A stretch of 64,000 nucleotides of DNA from Nocardia transvalensis NBRC 15921 (GTDB lineage: Bacteria; Actinomycetota; Actinomycetes; Mycobacteriales; Mycobacteriaceae), in NCBI RefSeq assembly GCF_000308875.1, contig NZ_BAGL01000085.1:39995-103994 (forward strand), read 5' to 3'. Below the pieces are notes generated by a model, which was not told where the DNA came from, searched no databases, and was given only the letters and a program-made list of their open reading frames with translations. The translations under genes and the position numbers were made by a program. Of this stretch, positions 10,331 through 18,960 are shown piece after piece. Each line of letters opens with the position of its first letter. Position 1 is the stretch's first letter.

Positions 10331-10626
10331 GTAACGCGACGGGCTGGGCGGCAGTCGTCGCGCTTGTCGTGATCGTATGCGGCGCGGTCGGGCTGCTTGT
10401 ACGCGCCGACCTGGACGGCGACGACTGCGAAACACCCACCCAAACCCATGACCGTGTCGTATGGACGCACGCCCCACCACCACGGCCATTCACCGTTCGC
10501 CATGCACACCTGGTCATGCAACAGCACCGGGCCTGCCGCTGCGAGGACTGCCCGCGCAAGAATTCGGCGTATCAGACCCTCGTGGAAGCTCGGCGCATCA
10601 GGCCGGACTCTGGGCGTTCCTTCTAA
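10327..10626 (+). CDS. Small single-pass membrane protein with Cys-rich tail
   Basis: A 99-residue protein starting MSNATGWAAVVALVVIVCGA, one transmembrane helix (~residues 6-27), followed by a polar region containing HDRVVWTHAPPPRPF and a Cys cluster CRCEDC near residues 74-79 that could bind metal or form disulfides. The start overlaps the stop of the preceding gene by four bases. Function is unknown; co-transcription suggests it works with the 103-residue protein. It ends 50 bp before the convergent thiG stop. Confidence 0.55.
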   Translation: MSNATGWAAVVALVVIVCGAVGLLVRADLDGDDCETPTQTHDRVVWTHAPPPRPFTVRHAHLVMQQHRACRCEDCPRKNSAYQTLVEARRIRPDSGRSF

Positions 10627-10676
10627 TTCTCGAATGCTGACGAGGAGCCGGGTGGACCGTCATCTCTTGAATCACC

Positions 10677-11435
10677 TCACAGGTCCGGGGAGGATGCCTG
10701 GGCCCAGAAGCGCTTGGGGATGCGGCCGGCCTCGCGGGCGAGGTGGCCGGCGGTGACGGCGTTTGCCATGGCGGAGGCCATGAGGGCCGGGTGGCGGGCT
10801 CGGGTTACGGCGGTGGCGAGGAGGACGGCTGAGCAGCCTAGTTCCATGGCCAGGGCGGCGTCGCTGGCTGTGCCTATGCCGGCGTCGAGGATTACCGGGA
10901 CGCCTGCTGCGGCGACGATCATTTCGATGTTGTGGGGGTTGCTGATGCCCAGGCCCGTGCCGATCGGGGAGCCGAGGGGCATTACCGCGGCGCAGCCGGT
11001 GTCCTCGAGGCGGCGGGCCAGGGCGGGGTCGTCGGTGGTGTAGGGCAGGACGGTGAAGCCGTCGTCTACCAATTGTTCTGCGGCGGCGACCAATTCGATG
11101 GCGTCGGGGAGCAGGGTGCGGTCGTCGGCGATGACCTCCAGCTTGACCCAGTCGGTGCCCAGGGCCTCGCGGGCCAGGCGGGCGGTGAGGACGGCCTCGG
11201 AGGCGGTGCGGCAGCCCGCGGTATTGGGCAGGGGGGCGATGTCGAGGCGTTTCAGCAGGTCGAGGACGCCGGTGCCGCCCGCGGAGTCGACGCGGCGCAT
11301 GGCGACCGTAGTCAGCTCGGTGCCCGAGGCGAGCAGCGCTTCCTCGAGTACCGCGAGGTTTTCGGCACCGCCGGTCCCCATGATGAGGCGGGAGTCGAAG
11401 GTGCGGTCGGCGATCCGCAGCGGCGCGCTAACCAC
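10677..11435 (-). CDS. thiG: Thiazole synthase ThiG
   Basis: A 252-residue (beta/alpha)8 enzyme that forms the thiazole phosphate of thiamine from deoxyxylulose phosphate, dehydroglycine and ThiS thiocarboxylate. Recognisable segments are SRLIMGTGG near the N terminus, DWVKLEVIADDRTLLPD (the Lys forms the imine with the sugar), AAVMPLGSPIGTGLGISNP and VILDAGIGTASDAA. The start is a GTG ending at 11435, which lies inside the last codons of thiS (8-bp overlap), so the genes are coupled. It is the last gene of thiO-thiS-thiG. Confidence 0.96.
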   Translation of the reverse strand: MVSAPLRIADRTFDSRLIMGTGGAENLAVLEEALLASGTELTTVAMRRVDSAGGTGVLDLLKRLDIAPLPNTAGCRTASEAVLTARLAREALGTDWVKLEVIADDRTLLPDAIELVAAAEQLVDDGFTVLPYTTDDPALARRLEDTGCAAVMPLGSPIGTGLGISNPHNIEMIVAAAGVPVILDAGIGTASDAALAMELGCSAVLLATAVTRARHPALMASAMANAVTAGHLAREAGRIPKRFWAQASSPDL

Positions 11436-11643
11436 CCTGCACCGCCGTCAGCACCTCGATCTCCCAGCCGCGGCCGACCGGCTCGTCCCAGCGGGACTTC
11501 GGAAACACCGCCCCGTCGACTGCGAGCGCGACTCCCTTGCAGGGCAGGCCGAGCCGATCGAGCAACTCGCGCACGGTGATCTCCTCGGCGAACTCGTGGT
11601 CCTCCCCGTTCACGGTCACCCCGACGGGAATCGTTGCGGTCAT
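11428..11643 (-). CDS. thiS: Sulfur carrier protein ThiS
   Basis: A 71-residue ubiquitin-like sulfur carrier ending in the required Gly-Gly (LTAVQGG). The GG carboxylate becomes the thiocarboxylate that donates sulfur to ThiG. Core residues VTVNGEDHEFAEEITVRELL match the family. Its ATG overlaps the thiO stop by four bases and its 3' end overlaps thiG. No adenylating thiF gene is nearby, so a ThiF/MoeB-type enzyme encoded elsewhere is expected. Confidence 0.95.
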   Translation of the reverse strand: MTATIPVGVTVNGEDHEFAEEITVRELLDRLGLPCKGVALAVDGAVFPKSRWDEPVGRGWEIEVLTAVQGG

Positions 11644-12743
11644 CGTCTACCTCCTGAAGATGTGGGTGCACCGTCGCCCGTGCCCTCGGCTATCTGCGAA
11701 AACCGTTGCGGGTCGGCCGCTTTCGCCTCCGCCAGGACGTCCCCGGCGAGCAGGGCGGAGACCGCGTCGACTGTGAGCGGGACGCCCAGGATGCCGTTGC
11801 GACCGTGGCCCGCGGCGACGATCAGGCGGTCGGTGAGGCGGCCGATGAGGGGCAGGTTGTCGGGGGTACCCGGGCGGGAGCCGGCGCTCGCCTCTTGTAG
11901 TTCGTATTCGCCGAGGGCGGGGAGGACGGCCTCGGCGTCGGCGATCAGGTCGCGGACTCCCGCGACCGTCACCGCGGTGTCGAAGCCCGCCTCGTACTGG
12001 GTCGCGCCGACGACTATTCCGTCACCCCGCGGCACCAGGTACAGCGGGCGGCCGTGCACCCGCGCGCGGATCACCCGGCGCGGCGGCGGGGGCGCGCCCG
12101 GGCGGTGACGCAGGCGCAGAATCTCGCCCTTCACCGGGCGCACCGGGAGCGAGGGCCACTGCCGCGCGGCGGCGGCGCCGGTGGCCAGCACGATCTGGTC
12201 GTGGTCGAGTTCATCCACAGCCGTCACGGCCGCCGCGTTCATCTGAACACCAGCTTGTTCACAACCCCGGAGCAGGGCCTCCACCAGCAGGCGGTTGTCC
12301 ACAGCGGGCTCGGGTGCGAGCAGGCCCGCGCGCACGGTGCGGGCGAGAGCGGGTTCCGCGGCACGCACGCCCGCGCGGTCGAGCAGTCGCATCGAATGGC
12401 CGTGACCGGTCACGAAATCGGCGATGGTCCGGAGGTCGGCGGCGTCGGCGGCATCCGAGGCCACGGTGAGGGTTTCCTCGGCGACGAAGACCGATGCGCC
12501 GGACACCTCCCCGAGCCGGGCGCCGAATTCCGGCCAGCGGGACAGCGCCGCCGCACCGAATTCCAGGGCCTCGTCCTCACCCGGCCAGCCCTCGGACAGC
12601 GGGGCGAGCATGCCGCCGGCAACCCAGGACGCACCGGTTCCGACGGCGGGATCGAAGATCGTGACCGACCACCCCGATTCGGCGGCGCGCCACGCCACCG
12701 ACAGACCGATCACACCCCCACCCACGACGGCCAGAGTTCGCAT
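11640..12743 (-). CDS. thiO: Glycine oxidase ThiO
   Basis: A 367-residue FAD amine oxidase that oxidises glycine to dehydroglycine for thiazole synthesis. The N-terminal dinucleotide-binding motif is VVGGGVIGLSVAWRA, and the C-terminal FAD contact region reads VAAGHGRNGILGVPLT. I use the ATG ending at 12743 (MRTLAVVGGG) with AAGGTGG upstream; an in-frame ATG ending at 12758 would add MKVEG. It heads the thiO-thiS-thiG operon and is divergent from thiE, the arrangement of M. tuberculosis Rv0414c-Rv0417. Confidence 0.92.
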   Translation of the reverse strand: MRTLAVVGGGVIGLSVAWRAAESGWSVTIFDPAVGTGASWVAGGMLAPLSEGWPGEDEALEFGAAALSRWPEFGARLGEVSGASVFVAEETLTVASDAADAADLRTIADFVTGHGHSMRLLDRAGVRAAEPALARTVRAGLLAPEPAVDNRLLVEALLRGCEQAGVQMNAAAVTAVDELDHDQIVLATGAAAARQWPSLPVRPVKGEILRLRHRPGAPPPPRRVIRARVHGRPLYLVPRGDGIVVGATQYEAGFDTAVTVAGVRDLIADAEAVLPALGEYELQEASAGSRPGTPDNLPLIGRLTDRLIVAAGHGRNGILGVPLTVDAVSALLAGDVLAEAKAADPQRFSQIAEGTGDGAPTSSGGRR

Positions 12744-12844
12744 ACCTTCCACCTTCATCGAACGGGCTCCCCGCGCGGCCGCCTTCGCAGCAGGGATGTC
12801 CAGATGTTTCGACTACCCAAGGTACCGCGACTACGGTCGGTGAC

Positions 12845-13549
12845 GTGCAACCGTCCCACCCCACCCGGCCCGCGACTCCCCGGGAACGCCTGGCCACGGC
12901 CCTGCTCTACCTGTGCACCGACGCGCGGCGTGACAAAGGCGACCTCGCCGACTTCGCCGAGGCGGCGCTGGCGGGCGGGGTCGACATCATCCAACTGCGC
13001 GACAAGGACTCGGCCGGGGAGGCCCGGTTCGGCCCGTTGGAGGCGCGCGGGGAACTGGGCGCGCTGGCCGAGTTGAAGGCCGCGGCCCGCCGCCACGGCG
13101 CCCTGGTCGCCGTGAACGACCGCGCCGATATCGCGCACGCCTCCGGGGCCGACGTCCTGCATCTGGGCCAGGACGATCTCCCGCCCTGGTACGCCCGCAA
13201 GATCGTCGGCCCGGATGTGGTGATCGGCCGCTCCACCCACGACCGCGACCAGGCGGGCCTGGCGATCACCGACGAGCACATCGATTACTTCTGCACCGGC
13301 CCGGTGTGGACCACCCCCACCAAACCCGGCCGTCCCGCCGCCGGCCTGGACCTGGTCCGCTCCACCGCCGACGCACACCCCACCCGCCCCTGGTTCGCCA
13401 TCGGCGGCATCGACGACCACCGCCTCCCCGAAGTCCTCGCCGCCGGTGCGACCCGCGTGGTCGTGGTCCGCGCCATCACCGCCGCCGAGGATCCCAAGGC
13501 CGCCGCCCAGGCGTTGAAAGCCCGCCTACTCGAAAACGCTCGAGCCTGA
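12845..13549 (+). CDS. thiE: Thiamine-phosphate synthase ThiE
   Basis: A 234-residue TIM-barrel enzyme that joins the thiazole and pyrimidine moieties to thiamine phosphate. Signature segments are DIIQLRDKDSAGEARFG, LVAVNDRADIAHASGADVLH, GQDDLPPWYAR, IGRSTHDRDQA and YFCTGPVWTTPTKPGR. The start is a GTG at 12845. Only ~100 bp separate it from thiO on the other strand, and no TPP riboswitch motif is visible on either strand there, so thiamine control, if any, is by another route. Confidence 0.95.
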   Translation: MQPSHPTRPATPRERLATALLYLCTDARRDKGDLADFAEAALAGGVDIIQLRDKDSAGEARFGPLEARGELGALAELKAAARRHGALVAVNDRADIAHASGADVLHLGQDDLPPWYARKIVGPDVVIGRSTHDRDQAGLAITDEHIDYFCTGPVWTTPTKPGRPAAGLDLVRSTADAHPTRPWFAIGGIDDHRLPEVLAAGATRVVVVRAITAAEDPKAAAQALKARLLENARA

Positions 13550-13571
13550 ACAAAGGCCCATAGCCCTCCTT

Positions 13572-13639
13572 GTTTCCGGCATGCTTTTGGCCGGAAACAC
13601 CTGTACCAGCAAGGGATCCCGGCCAAAAGCATGCCGGGA
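13572..13639. repeat. Composite palindromic element, copy 1 (bidirectional terminator)
   Basis: Two hairpins. 13572-13598 is GTTTCCGGC, loop ATGCTTTTG, GCCGGAAAC. 13617-13639 is TCCCGGC, loop CAAAAGCAT, GCCGGGA. The second is an inverted copy of the first, including the loop. It lies between the convergent ends of thiE and the molybdopterin oxidoreductase. The same composite recurs at 36761-36842 at another convergent junction. Confidence 0.75.
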
Positions 13640-13689
13640 AATGAGAGTGGCAGCGCATGCAGGGAGGTTGAGCCAGCAGCGGGGCGGGG

Positions 13690-15864
13690 TCAGGCGGGCA
13701 CCGGATCCAGGCGAATAGGCACTCCGTTGAGGTGTGCCATCCCCGCCAACCGCTCCACGTCGGCGATGTCGGAGGACATGAGGAGGTTGACGTTGGCTCC
13801 GCCGGCCTCGGTGGCGCGGCGCCAGCCGCCGGAGTGGCCCCAGCCGTGCGGGATGGCGACGGTGCCCTCGGTCATGTCGTCGGTGAGGCGGGCGGTCAGT
13901 TCGATCGAGCCGTGGGCGGAGGTGACGCGGCAGCGGTCGCCGTCGGCGATGCCCGCGTCGGCCGCGTCCTTGGGGTGGATGCGGGCGGCGTGCTCGCGGC
14001 GGGCGATCAGGGAGTCCGCGTTGTGCATCCAGGAGTTGTGCGATTTCAGCTCGCGCATGCCGATCACGCGCAGCGGATAGGCCGGATCGGCCGCCGGGGC
14101 GGTCAGGTCGCGCAGTTCCGCGGTGATCTCGTCGGGCGCGAGGCTGACGCGGCGATCCTTGTGCCGCACCACCTTTCGCAGCACACCGGTCTCGATGCGA
14201 TCGGCCAGCACCAGCCCGTGCGGATGACGGCGCAGCATGCGCAGACTGATCCCGTTGCGCCGCAAGCCGAATCGGTCACCGTAGGGCCCGGTCCGCAGCG
14301 CCAGATCGAGCAGCACCCGAGGCGACATCCGCGCGGCGCGACCACCCGGCGCCCGCCGCCGCACCGCCCCCAGCATCCGCGACAGAGCGCCGAAAGCGAA
14401 GGGCTGCACGCCGATCTGCCGCGCCAGCTCGTCGATGATCTCCCACTCCTGCCGCGCCTCCCCGTACGGCGCCAGCACCGGCTCGGTGTACTGCGTGTAC
14501 GGAATCGGCGCGAGCGCGGTGAACGGCAGCGGCGCGTCGTCACGCTCCAGGAACGTGGTGGCGGGCAGCACGTAGTCGGCCGTGCGATTGCTGTCGTTGA
14601 GATACAGGTCGATCGACACGAACAGATCGAGCTGCCCGAGCGCCGCCGCGAGCTCGTCACTGCCCGGCACCGACTGCACCGGATTCCCGGCCGAGGTGAA
14701 CAGCGCCCGCAACCGGCCCGGACCGGGCGTGGTGATCTCCTTGGCCATGATCGCGGCCGGGAACGTCCGCAACACCTCCGGGAAATCACCCACGCGCGAC
14801 CGCCGCTGCCCGTAACCGACGAGCCCCAGCCGCGCGTTGAGTTCCGAAACGGCGACCAGCTCCTTGCCGAAAACACTGCCGCCCGGACGGTCGAGATTGC
14901 CGGTCACCGCCGCCAGCGCATCGATGAGGAAGGCCACCAGCGTCCCGTGCCGCCCCAGGCAGGTGCCGGTGCGGCCGTAGATCGCGGCCCGCGGCGCGGC
15001 GGCCAGATCGCGGGCCAGCGCGCGCACGACCTCCGGATCGATACCGGTCACCGGCGCGGTCGACTCGGGCGTGAAACCGGCCACCGCGGCGCGCAGTTCG
15101 GCCACGCCCGACGCCTGGTCGCGCAGCGCGGCCGCATCCTCGAGCCGCTCCGCGAAGATCACCTGCAACAGCGCCGCCAGCAGCCAGGCATCGGTATCCG
15201 CCCGCACCCCGACGTGCTCGAACAGCCGCGCGGTCTCGGTGCGCCGCGGATCGACCACGACCACCCGCCCGCCGCGCTTGGTGATACCCGACAGCTTGTC
15301 GCGAATCCGCGGCGCGCTGACCACGCTGCCGTGCGAGACAATGGGATTGGCCCCGAGCATGAGCAGAAAGTCGGTACGATCCAGATCCGGCACGGGGACA
15401 GTGGTGAGCGATCCGTACAGCAGATGGCTGGCCACGAACCGATTGTTGACGTCCTGCGAGCCCGCCGAATAGACATGCCGCAGCCCGGCCGCCAGCTGAA
15501 ACCCGACGATCCAGAGCGTATGCGAGTACGAGAACGACGACGGATTACCGAAATACCAGCCCAGACTCTCGCGCCCGTGCGCCTCGATGATCCCCCGCAG
15601 CCGCGCCCCGATCTCCTCGAACGCCGTCTCCCACGACACCCGCTCGAAGGAGCCGTCGGCGGTACGCCGCAGCGGGTGCAGCACCCGGTCGGGATCGTTC
15701 TGCACCTCGGTGAAGGCAATGCCCTTGGGACAGGCGAACCCCCGCGACAGCGGATGGTCGCGATCCGGGCGCAGTTGCACCAGCCGGCCGTCCTCGACCG
15801 TCGCGATCAACCCGCAGAGCGGTTCACAGATTCGGCAGTACGTCGGCACCTCGCGTGCTGTCAT
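13690..15864 (-). CDS. Molybdopterin-dependent oxidoreductase
   Basis: A 724-residue single-subunit enzyme of the DMSO-reductase/formate-dehydrogenase superfamily. The N terminus binds a 4Fe-4S cluster through Cys10, Cys13, Cys17 (YCRICEPLCG) and Cys45 (FACPKG). Molybdopterin-binding segments follow: FLLMLGANPIVSHGS, RVVVVDPRRTETARL, LFTSAGNPVQSVPG and ADYVLPATTFLERDD. The C-terminal dinucleotide-binding beta-barrel includes DGDRCRVTSAHGS and VAIPHGWGHSGG. There is no Tat signal, so it is probably cytoplasmic. Electron partner and substrate cannot be deduced. It interrupts the thiE-mutT3 adjacency expected from M. tuberculosis and lies 3 bp downstream of the Nudix gene. Confidence 0.88.
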   Translation of the reverse strand: MTAREVPTYCRICEPLCGLIATVEDGRLVQLRPDRDHPLSRGFACPKGIAFTEVQNDPDRVLHPLRRTADGSFERVSWETAFEEIGARLRGIIEAHGRESLGWYFGNPSSFSYSHTLWIVGFQLAAGLRHVYSAGSQDVNNRFVASHLLYGSLTTVPVPDLDRTDFLLMLGANPIVSHGSVVSAPRIRDKLSGITKRGGRVVVVDPRRTETARLFEHVGVRADTDAWLLAALLQVIFAERLEDAAALRDQASGVAELRAAVAGFTPESTAPVTGIDPEVVRALARDLAAAPRAAIYGRTGTCLGRHGTLVAFLIDALAAVTGNLDRPGGSVFGKELVAVSELNARLGLVGYGQRRSRVGDFPEVLRTFPAAIMAKEITTPGPGRLRALFTSAGNPVQSVPGSDELAAALGQLDLFVSIDLYLNDSNRTADYVLPATTFLERDDAPLPFTALAPIPYTQYTEPVLAPYGEARQEWEIIDELARQIGVQPFAFGALSRMLGAVRRRAPGGRAARMSPRVLLDLALRTGPYGDRFGLRRNGISLRMLRRHPHGLVLADRIETGVLRKVVRHKDRRVSLAPDEITAELRDLTAPAADPAYPLRVIGMRELKSHNSWMHNADSLIARREHAARIHPKDAADAGIADGDRCRVTSAHGSIELTARLTDDMTEGTVAIPHGWGHSGGWRRATEAGGANVNLLMSSDIADVERLAGMAHLNGVPIRLDPVPA

Positions 15865-15867
15865 ATC

Positions 15868-16521
15868 TCAAGACAACACCTGCTCCAGCGTGAGGAACAA
15901 CACATTTCCGGCCATATCCGCCGAGGCGCCGATCCGCGCCGACCGCCCGCCCCGGCCGTTCGAATGCAGCCAGACGAACCCGTGCTCGGCCAGATCGAGG
16001 GTGCGGGGCAACACCGCAGCCACCTCCGCGGCGTCGGCCACGCCCTCCAGATCGACGCGCGCCGATTCCGCGCGCAGCGACGGCCACGCCGCCGCGAACC
16101 CCGGATGCAGCGGGCGGGCATCCACCTCTTCCTCGGGCACCCAGGCCAATTCGGCGCTCTCGCGATTCGCGGTGGTCTCCAGGAGTTCGGGAGCGTCGGC
16201 GACGACCGTGGTGTAGGTCCATCCGCTCGGCGCGGTCGCCGTCAGCCGCTCGCCGCGCACCCGGACCGCCGACGGCACGATTCCGGTCTCCTCCTGCGCC
16301 TCCCGGACCGCGGCGTGCACGGTGGTTTCGTGACTGTCGCGGGCGCCGCCGGGCAGCGCCCAGGTGCCGCCCTGGTGACTCCACGGAGCCCGGTGCTGCA
16401 ACAGGACCATCGCGCCGCCGCCGGCTTTCGGTGCGCGCAGCAACAGACCGGCGGCCCCGTATCGTCCCCACTGCCGCGTCCCGTCCGGGGACTCCAGGAA
16501 CCCGTCTCCGTCACCACGCAT
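15868..16521 (-). CDS. Nudix hydrolase (MutT3-like)
   Basis: A 217-residue Nudix protein. The box at about residues 58-80 reads GGARDSHETTVHAAVREAQ then EETG, matching GX5EX7REUXEEXGU with all catalytic Glu present. It would hydrolyse a nucleoside diphosphate-linked substrate, perhaps an oxidised dNTP. I used the ATG ending at 16521 (MRGDGDGFLE); longer readings run into the glnX promoter. It is divergent from glnX exactly as mutT3 (Rv0413) is from Rv0412c, which is the reason for the MutT3 label. Confidence 0.85.
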   Translation of the reverse strand: MRGDGDGFLESPDGTRQWGRYGAAGLLLRAPKAGGGAMVLLQHRAPWSHQGGTWALPGGARDSHETTVHAAVREAQEETGIVPSAVRVRGERLTATAPSGWTYTTVVADAPELLETTANRESAELAWVPEEEVDARPLHPGFAAAWPSLRAESARVDLEGVADAAEVAAVLPRTLDLAEHGFVWLHSNGRGGRSARIGASADMAGNVLFLTLEQVLS

Positions 16522-16655
16522 ATTCGCCTCGTCCCATCCTCGCCCGCACGGCAGCCCTACCACCGCCGCGGGGCGACACACCCGCGACGGCGCCGGTACG
16601 ACCACAATAAGCTCAGTCCGACACGGCACGGGCCGCACGGCGATCGGAGGTGGAC

Positions 16656-17996
16656 ATGACTCGCAGCACGCAGCCCCGGCTGGACGAGCTGTCCCCGCGG
16701 GCCGCCGCGGCCGCGATGCGACGCCGCCTCGACACCACCGAACTGCGCTCTTTCGCGAACTCCTCCCCCGCGAAATTGATCGCCGTCGGATTGCTGCTGT
16801 TGATCATGTGCCTGGTCGCGGGCGTGGTCACCTCGTCGGAGGTGAGCGGCCGCCAGCACGCGCTCGACCATCTGCTCGACGAGTCCGAGCCGGACGCGAA
16901 CTCCGCGCAGCGCCTGTACGCGTCGCTGTCGGTGGCGGACGCGGCGGCGGGCACCGCGTTCATCTCCGGCGGCCTGGAACCCGAGCCGGTGCGCGATCAG
17001 TACAGCCAGGCCATCGGCCAGGCGTCGGCCGAGCTGGTGGCCCAGTCCAACAGCGGCGGCACCCGCAGCGACGATCCCGACGCGCAGTTCCGCACCGGCA
17101 TCGCGACCGAACTGCCCGTCTACACGGGCCTGATCGAGACCGCGCGCGCCAACAACCGCGAGGGCCACCCCGTCGGCGCCGCCTACCTCAGCGAGGCGTC
17201 CAACCTGATGCAGACGGTCATGCTGCCGATGGCGCGCGAGTTGCAGGAGCACCGGTCCGACGCGATCACCGCCACCCAGCGCCATCACGTGCAACCGCCG
17301 TGGGCGGCGATCGTGCTGCCGATCCTGACCCTGGGCGCGCTGATCGCCGCGCAGCTGTTCCTGGCGCGGCGCTGGCAGCGGCTGTTCAACCCCGGGCTGC
17401 TGCTGGCCTCGGGCACGCTGGTGATCCTGCTGGCCTGGACCGTGGTCGCCGGATCGCTCTCGGCGGTGTCCACGACGACGGGCCGCGACGACGGCGCGAT
17501 CCCGACCTCGGAGCTGACCGAGAGCCGTATCCTCACCCAGCAGGCCCGCGCGGCGGAGACGCTGAAACTGGTGCGCCGCGACGCCAGCGGCGACTACGAC
17601 CACACCTTCGACTTGTCCATCTCGAAACTCACCATGCTCCTCACCCAATACCCCCGGGAAGTACCGGGTTCCGGCGACGTCACCACCGCGCGTGGGGCAC
17701 TGGACCGCTGGAACAAGGCCCATCAGCGCATGAACGACGCGCTGGGCCGCGGTGACTTCCTCGGCGCCAGCGCGGTCGCGATCGGCCCCGACGCCGACGG
17801 CGCCACCGCCAGCGTGGACGCGCTCGACAACGCGCTGGGCGACGGCATCTCCGATACGCGAAATACGTTGCGGGGCGAGATATCCGACGCCGCGCGGTCG
17901 CTGGACCTGTTGTCGCCGGGTGCGCTGTTCCTGGCCGTGGTGGCCGCCGCCGCGGTGGTGGCGGGCCTGTGGCCCCGGCTGCGGGAGTACCGATGA
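16656..17996 (+). CDS. glnX: GlnX-like membrane sensor protein
   Basis: A 446-residue membrane protein with four predicted helices: ~residues 43-62 (LIAVGLLLLIMCLVAG), ~210-228, ~240-262 (LLASGTLVILLAWTVVAGS) and ~423-441. Two extracytoplasmic loops of ~150 residues are rich in helix (SVADAAAGTAFISGG). In mycobacteria GlnX relays amino-acid binding by GlnH to the kinase PknG. The ATG at 16656 has GGAGG five bases upstream and is preferred to the GTG at 16650. Its TGA overlaps the glnH ATG. Confidence 0.85.
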   Translation: MTRSTQPRLDELSPRAAAAAMRRRLDTTELRSFANSSPAKLIAVGLLLLIMCLVAGVVTSSEVSGRQHALDHLLDESEPDANSAQRLYASLSVADAAAGTAFISGGLEPEPVRDQYSQAIGQASAELVAQSNSGGTRSDDPDAQFRTGIATELPVYTGLIETARANNREGHPVGAAYLSEASNLMQTVMLPMARELQEHRSDAITATQRHHVQPPWAAIVLPILTLGALIAAQLFLARRWQRLFNPGLLLASGTLVILLAWTVVAGSLSAVSTTTGRDDGAIPTSELTESRILTQQARAAETLKLVRRDASGDYDHTFDLSISKLTMLLTQYPREVPGSGDVTTARGALDRWNKAHQRMNDALGRGDFLGASAVAIGPDADGATASVDALDNALGDGISDTRNTLRGEISDAARSLDLLSPGALFLAVVAAAAVVAGLWPRLREYR

Positions 17997-18955
17997 GGGC
18001 CCGGGTCCTGGCGCCGCTGCTGACGGCGATCGCCCTCGTGGCGGCGGGGTGTGGCGGGCAGGCGCCGCCGACCGACGACGACACCGTCAGCTACTCGGAA
18101 CCGCCGCTACCCGCGAAAGCCGTTCCGCTGCAAACACAGTCACCCCCTCCGGCGACGGACAACCAGAGCTGCGACCCGACCGCCAGCCTGCGGCCCAGCG
18201 ACGCGGGCGGACCGACCGTGGATGCCATTCGTGCGCGCGGGCGGCTGCTGGTCGGTCTCGACCCGGGCAGCAATCTGTTCAGCTTCCGCGATCCGATCAG
18301 CGGCACGCTGGCCGGATTCGACGTCGATATCGCCAAGGAGATCGCCCGCGACCTGTTCGGCGATCCGGAGCGGGTGGAGTACCGCATCCTCGGCTCGGCC
18401 GACCGCGAGAAGGCGTTGCAGGAGCACACCGTCGACGTGGTGGTGAAGACCATGACGATCACCTGCGCCCGGCGTCAGCAGGTGACGTTCTCCAGCACGT
18501 ATCTCATGTCGCACCAACGGGTTCTGGCCGTGCGCAACTCCGGTATCAACGGACTCGCGGACCTGGGCGGCAAGCGGGTGTGCGTGGTCACCGGCACGAC
18601 ATCGCTGGATCTGATCCGCCGCGCGCAGCCGACCGCCACCATCATGACCGTGCCCGCCTGGGCCGACTGCCTGGTGGTGCTGCAACAGCGCCAGGTCGAC
18701 GCGATCAGCACCGACGACGCCCTGCTGGCCGGACTGGTGTCCCAGGATCCGTGGTACACGGAGGTGGTCGGCGCCAATCTCAGCGACGAGCCCTACGGCA
18801 TCGGCATCCCCAAGGGCAACGACGACATGGTGCGCTTCGTGAACCGCACCCTGGAACGCGTCCGCACCGACGGCACCTGGGAGCGTCTCTACCACAACTG
18901 GCTGAACGTCCTCGGCCCTTCCCCCGGCCCACCCCAGCCGAAATACCAGGATTGA
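17993..18955 (+). CDS. glnH: Solute-binding lipoprotein GlnH
   Basis: A 320-residue periplasmic-type amino-acid binding lipoprotein. The signal peptide ends in a lipobox (LVAAGCGG, Cys20), followed by a Pro/Thr-rich linker and a bilobed SBP family 3 domain (RLLVGLDPGSNLFSFRDP; GTLAGFDVDIAKEIA; RVCVVTGTTSLDLI; DAISTDDALLAG). The mycobacterial protein binds Asp/Glu/Gln-type ligands and signals through GlnX to PknG rather than serving transport. No permease or ATPase gene is adjacent, consistent with a sensor role. It starts in an ATGA overlap with glnX and ends 5 bp before pknG. Confidence 0.92.
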   Translation: MRARVLAPLLTAIALVAAGCGGQAPPTDDDTVSYSEPPLPAKAVPLQTQSPPPATDNQSCDPTASLRPSDAGGPTVDAIRARGRLLVGLDPGSNLFSFRDPISGTLAGFDVDIAKEIARDLFGDPERVEYRILGSADREKALQEHTVDVVVKTMTITCARRQQVTFSSTYLMSHQRVLAVRNSGINGLADLGGKRVCVVTGTTSLDLIRRAQPTATIMTVPAWADCLVVLQQRQVDAISTDDALLAGLVSQDPWYTEVVGANLSDEPYGIGIPKGNDDMVRFVNRTLERVRTDGTWERLYHNWLNVLGPSPGPPQPKYQD

Positions 18956-18960
18956 CAGCA

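Noticed and set aside
12744..12844. TPP riboswitch between thiO and thiE
   Set aside because: Neither strand contains the CTGAGA or ACCTGATCTGG-type core; the gap is only about 100 bp.
13732..16659. 975-codon plus-strand frame across the oxidoreductase and Nudix genes
   Set aside because: It spans two recognisable minus-strand genes and reads as low-complexity Arg/Gly/His sequence typical of high-GC shadows.
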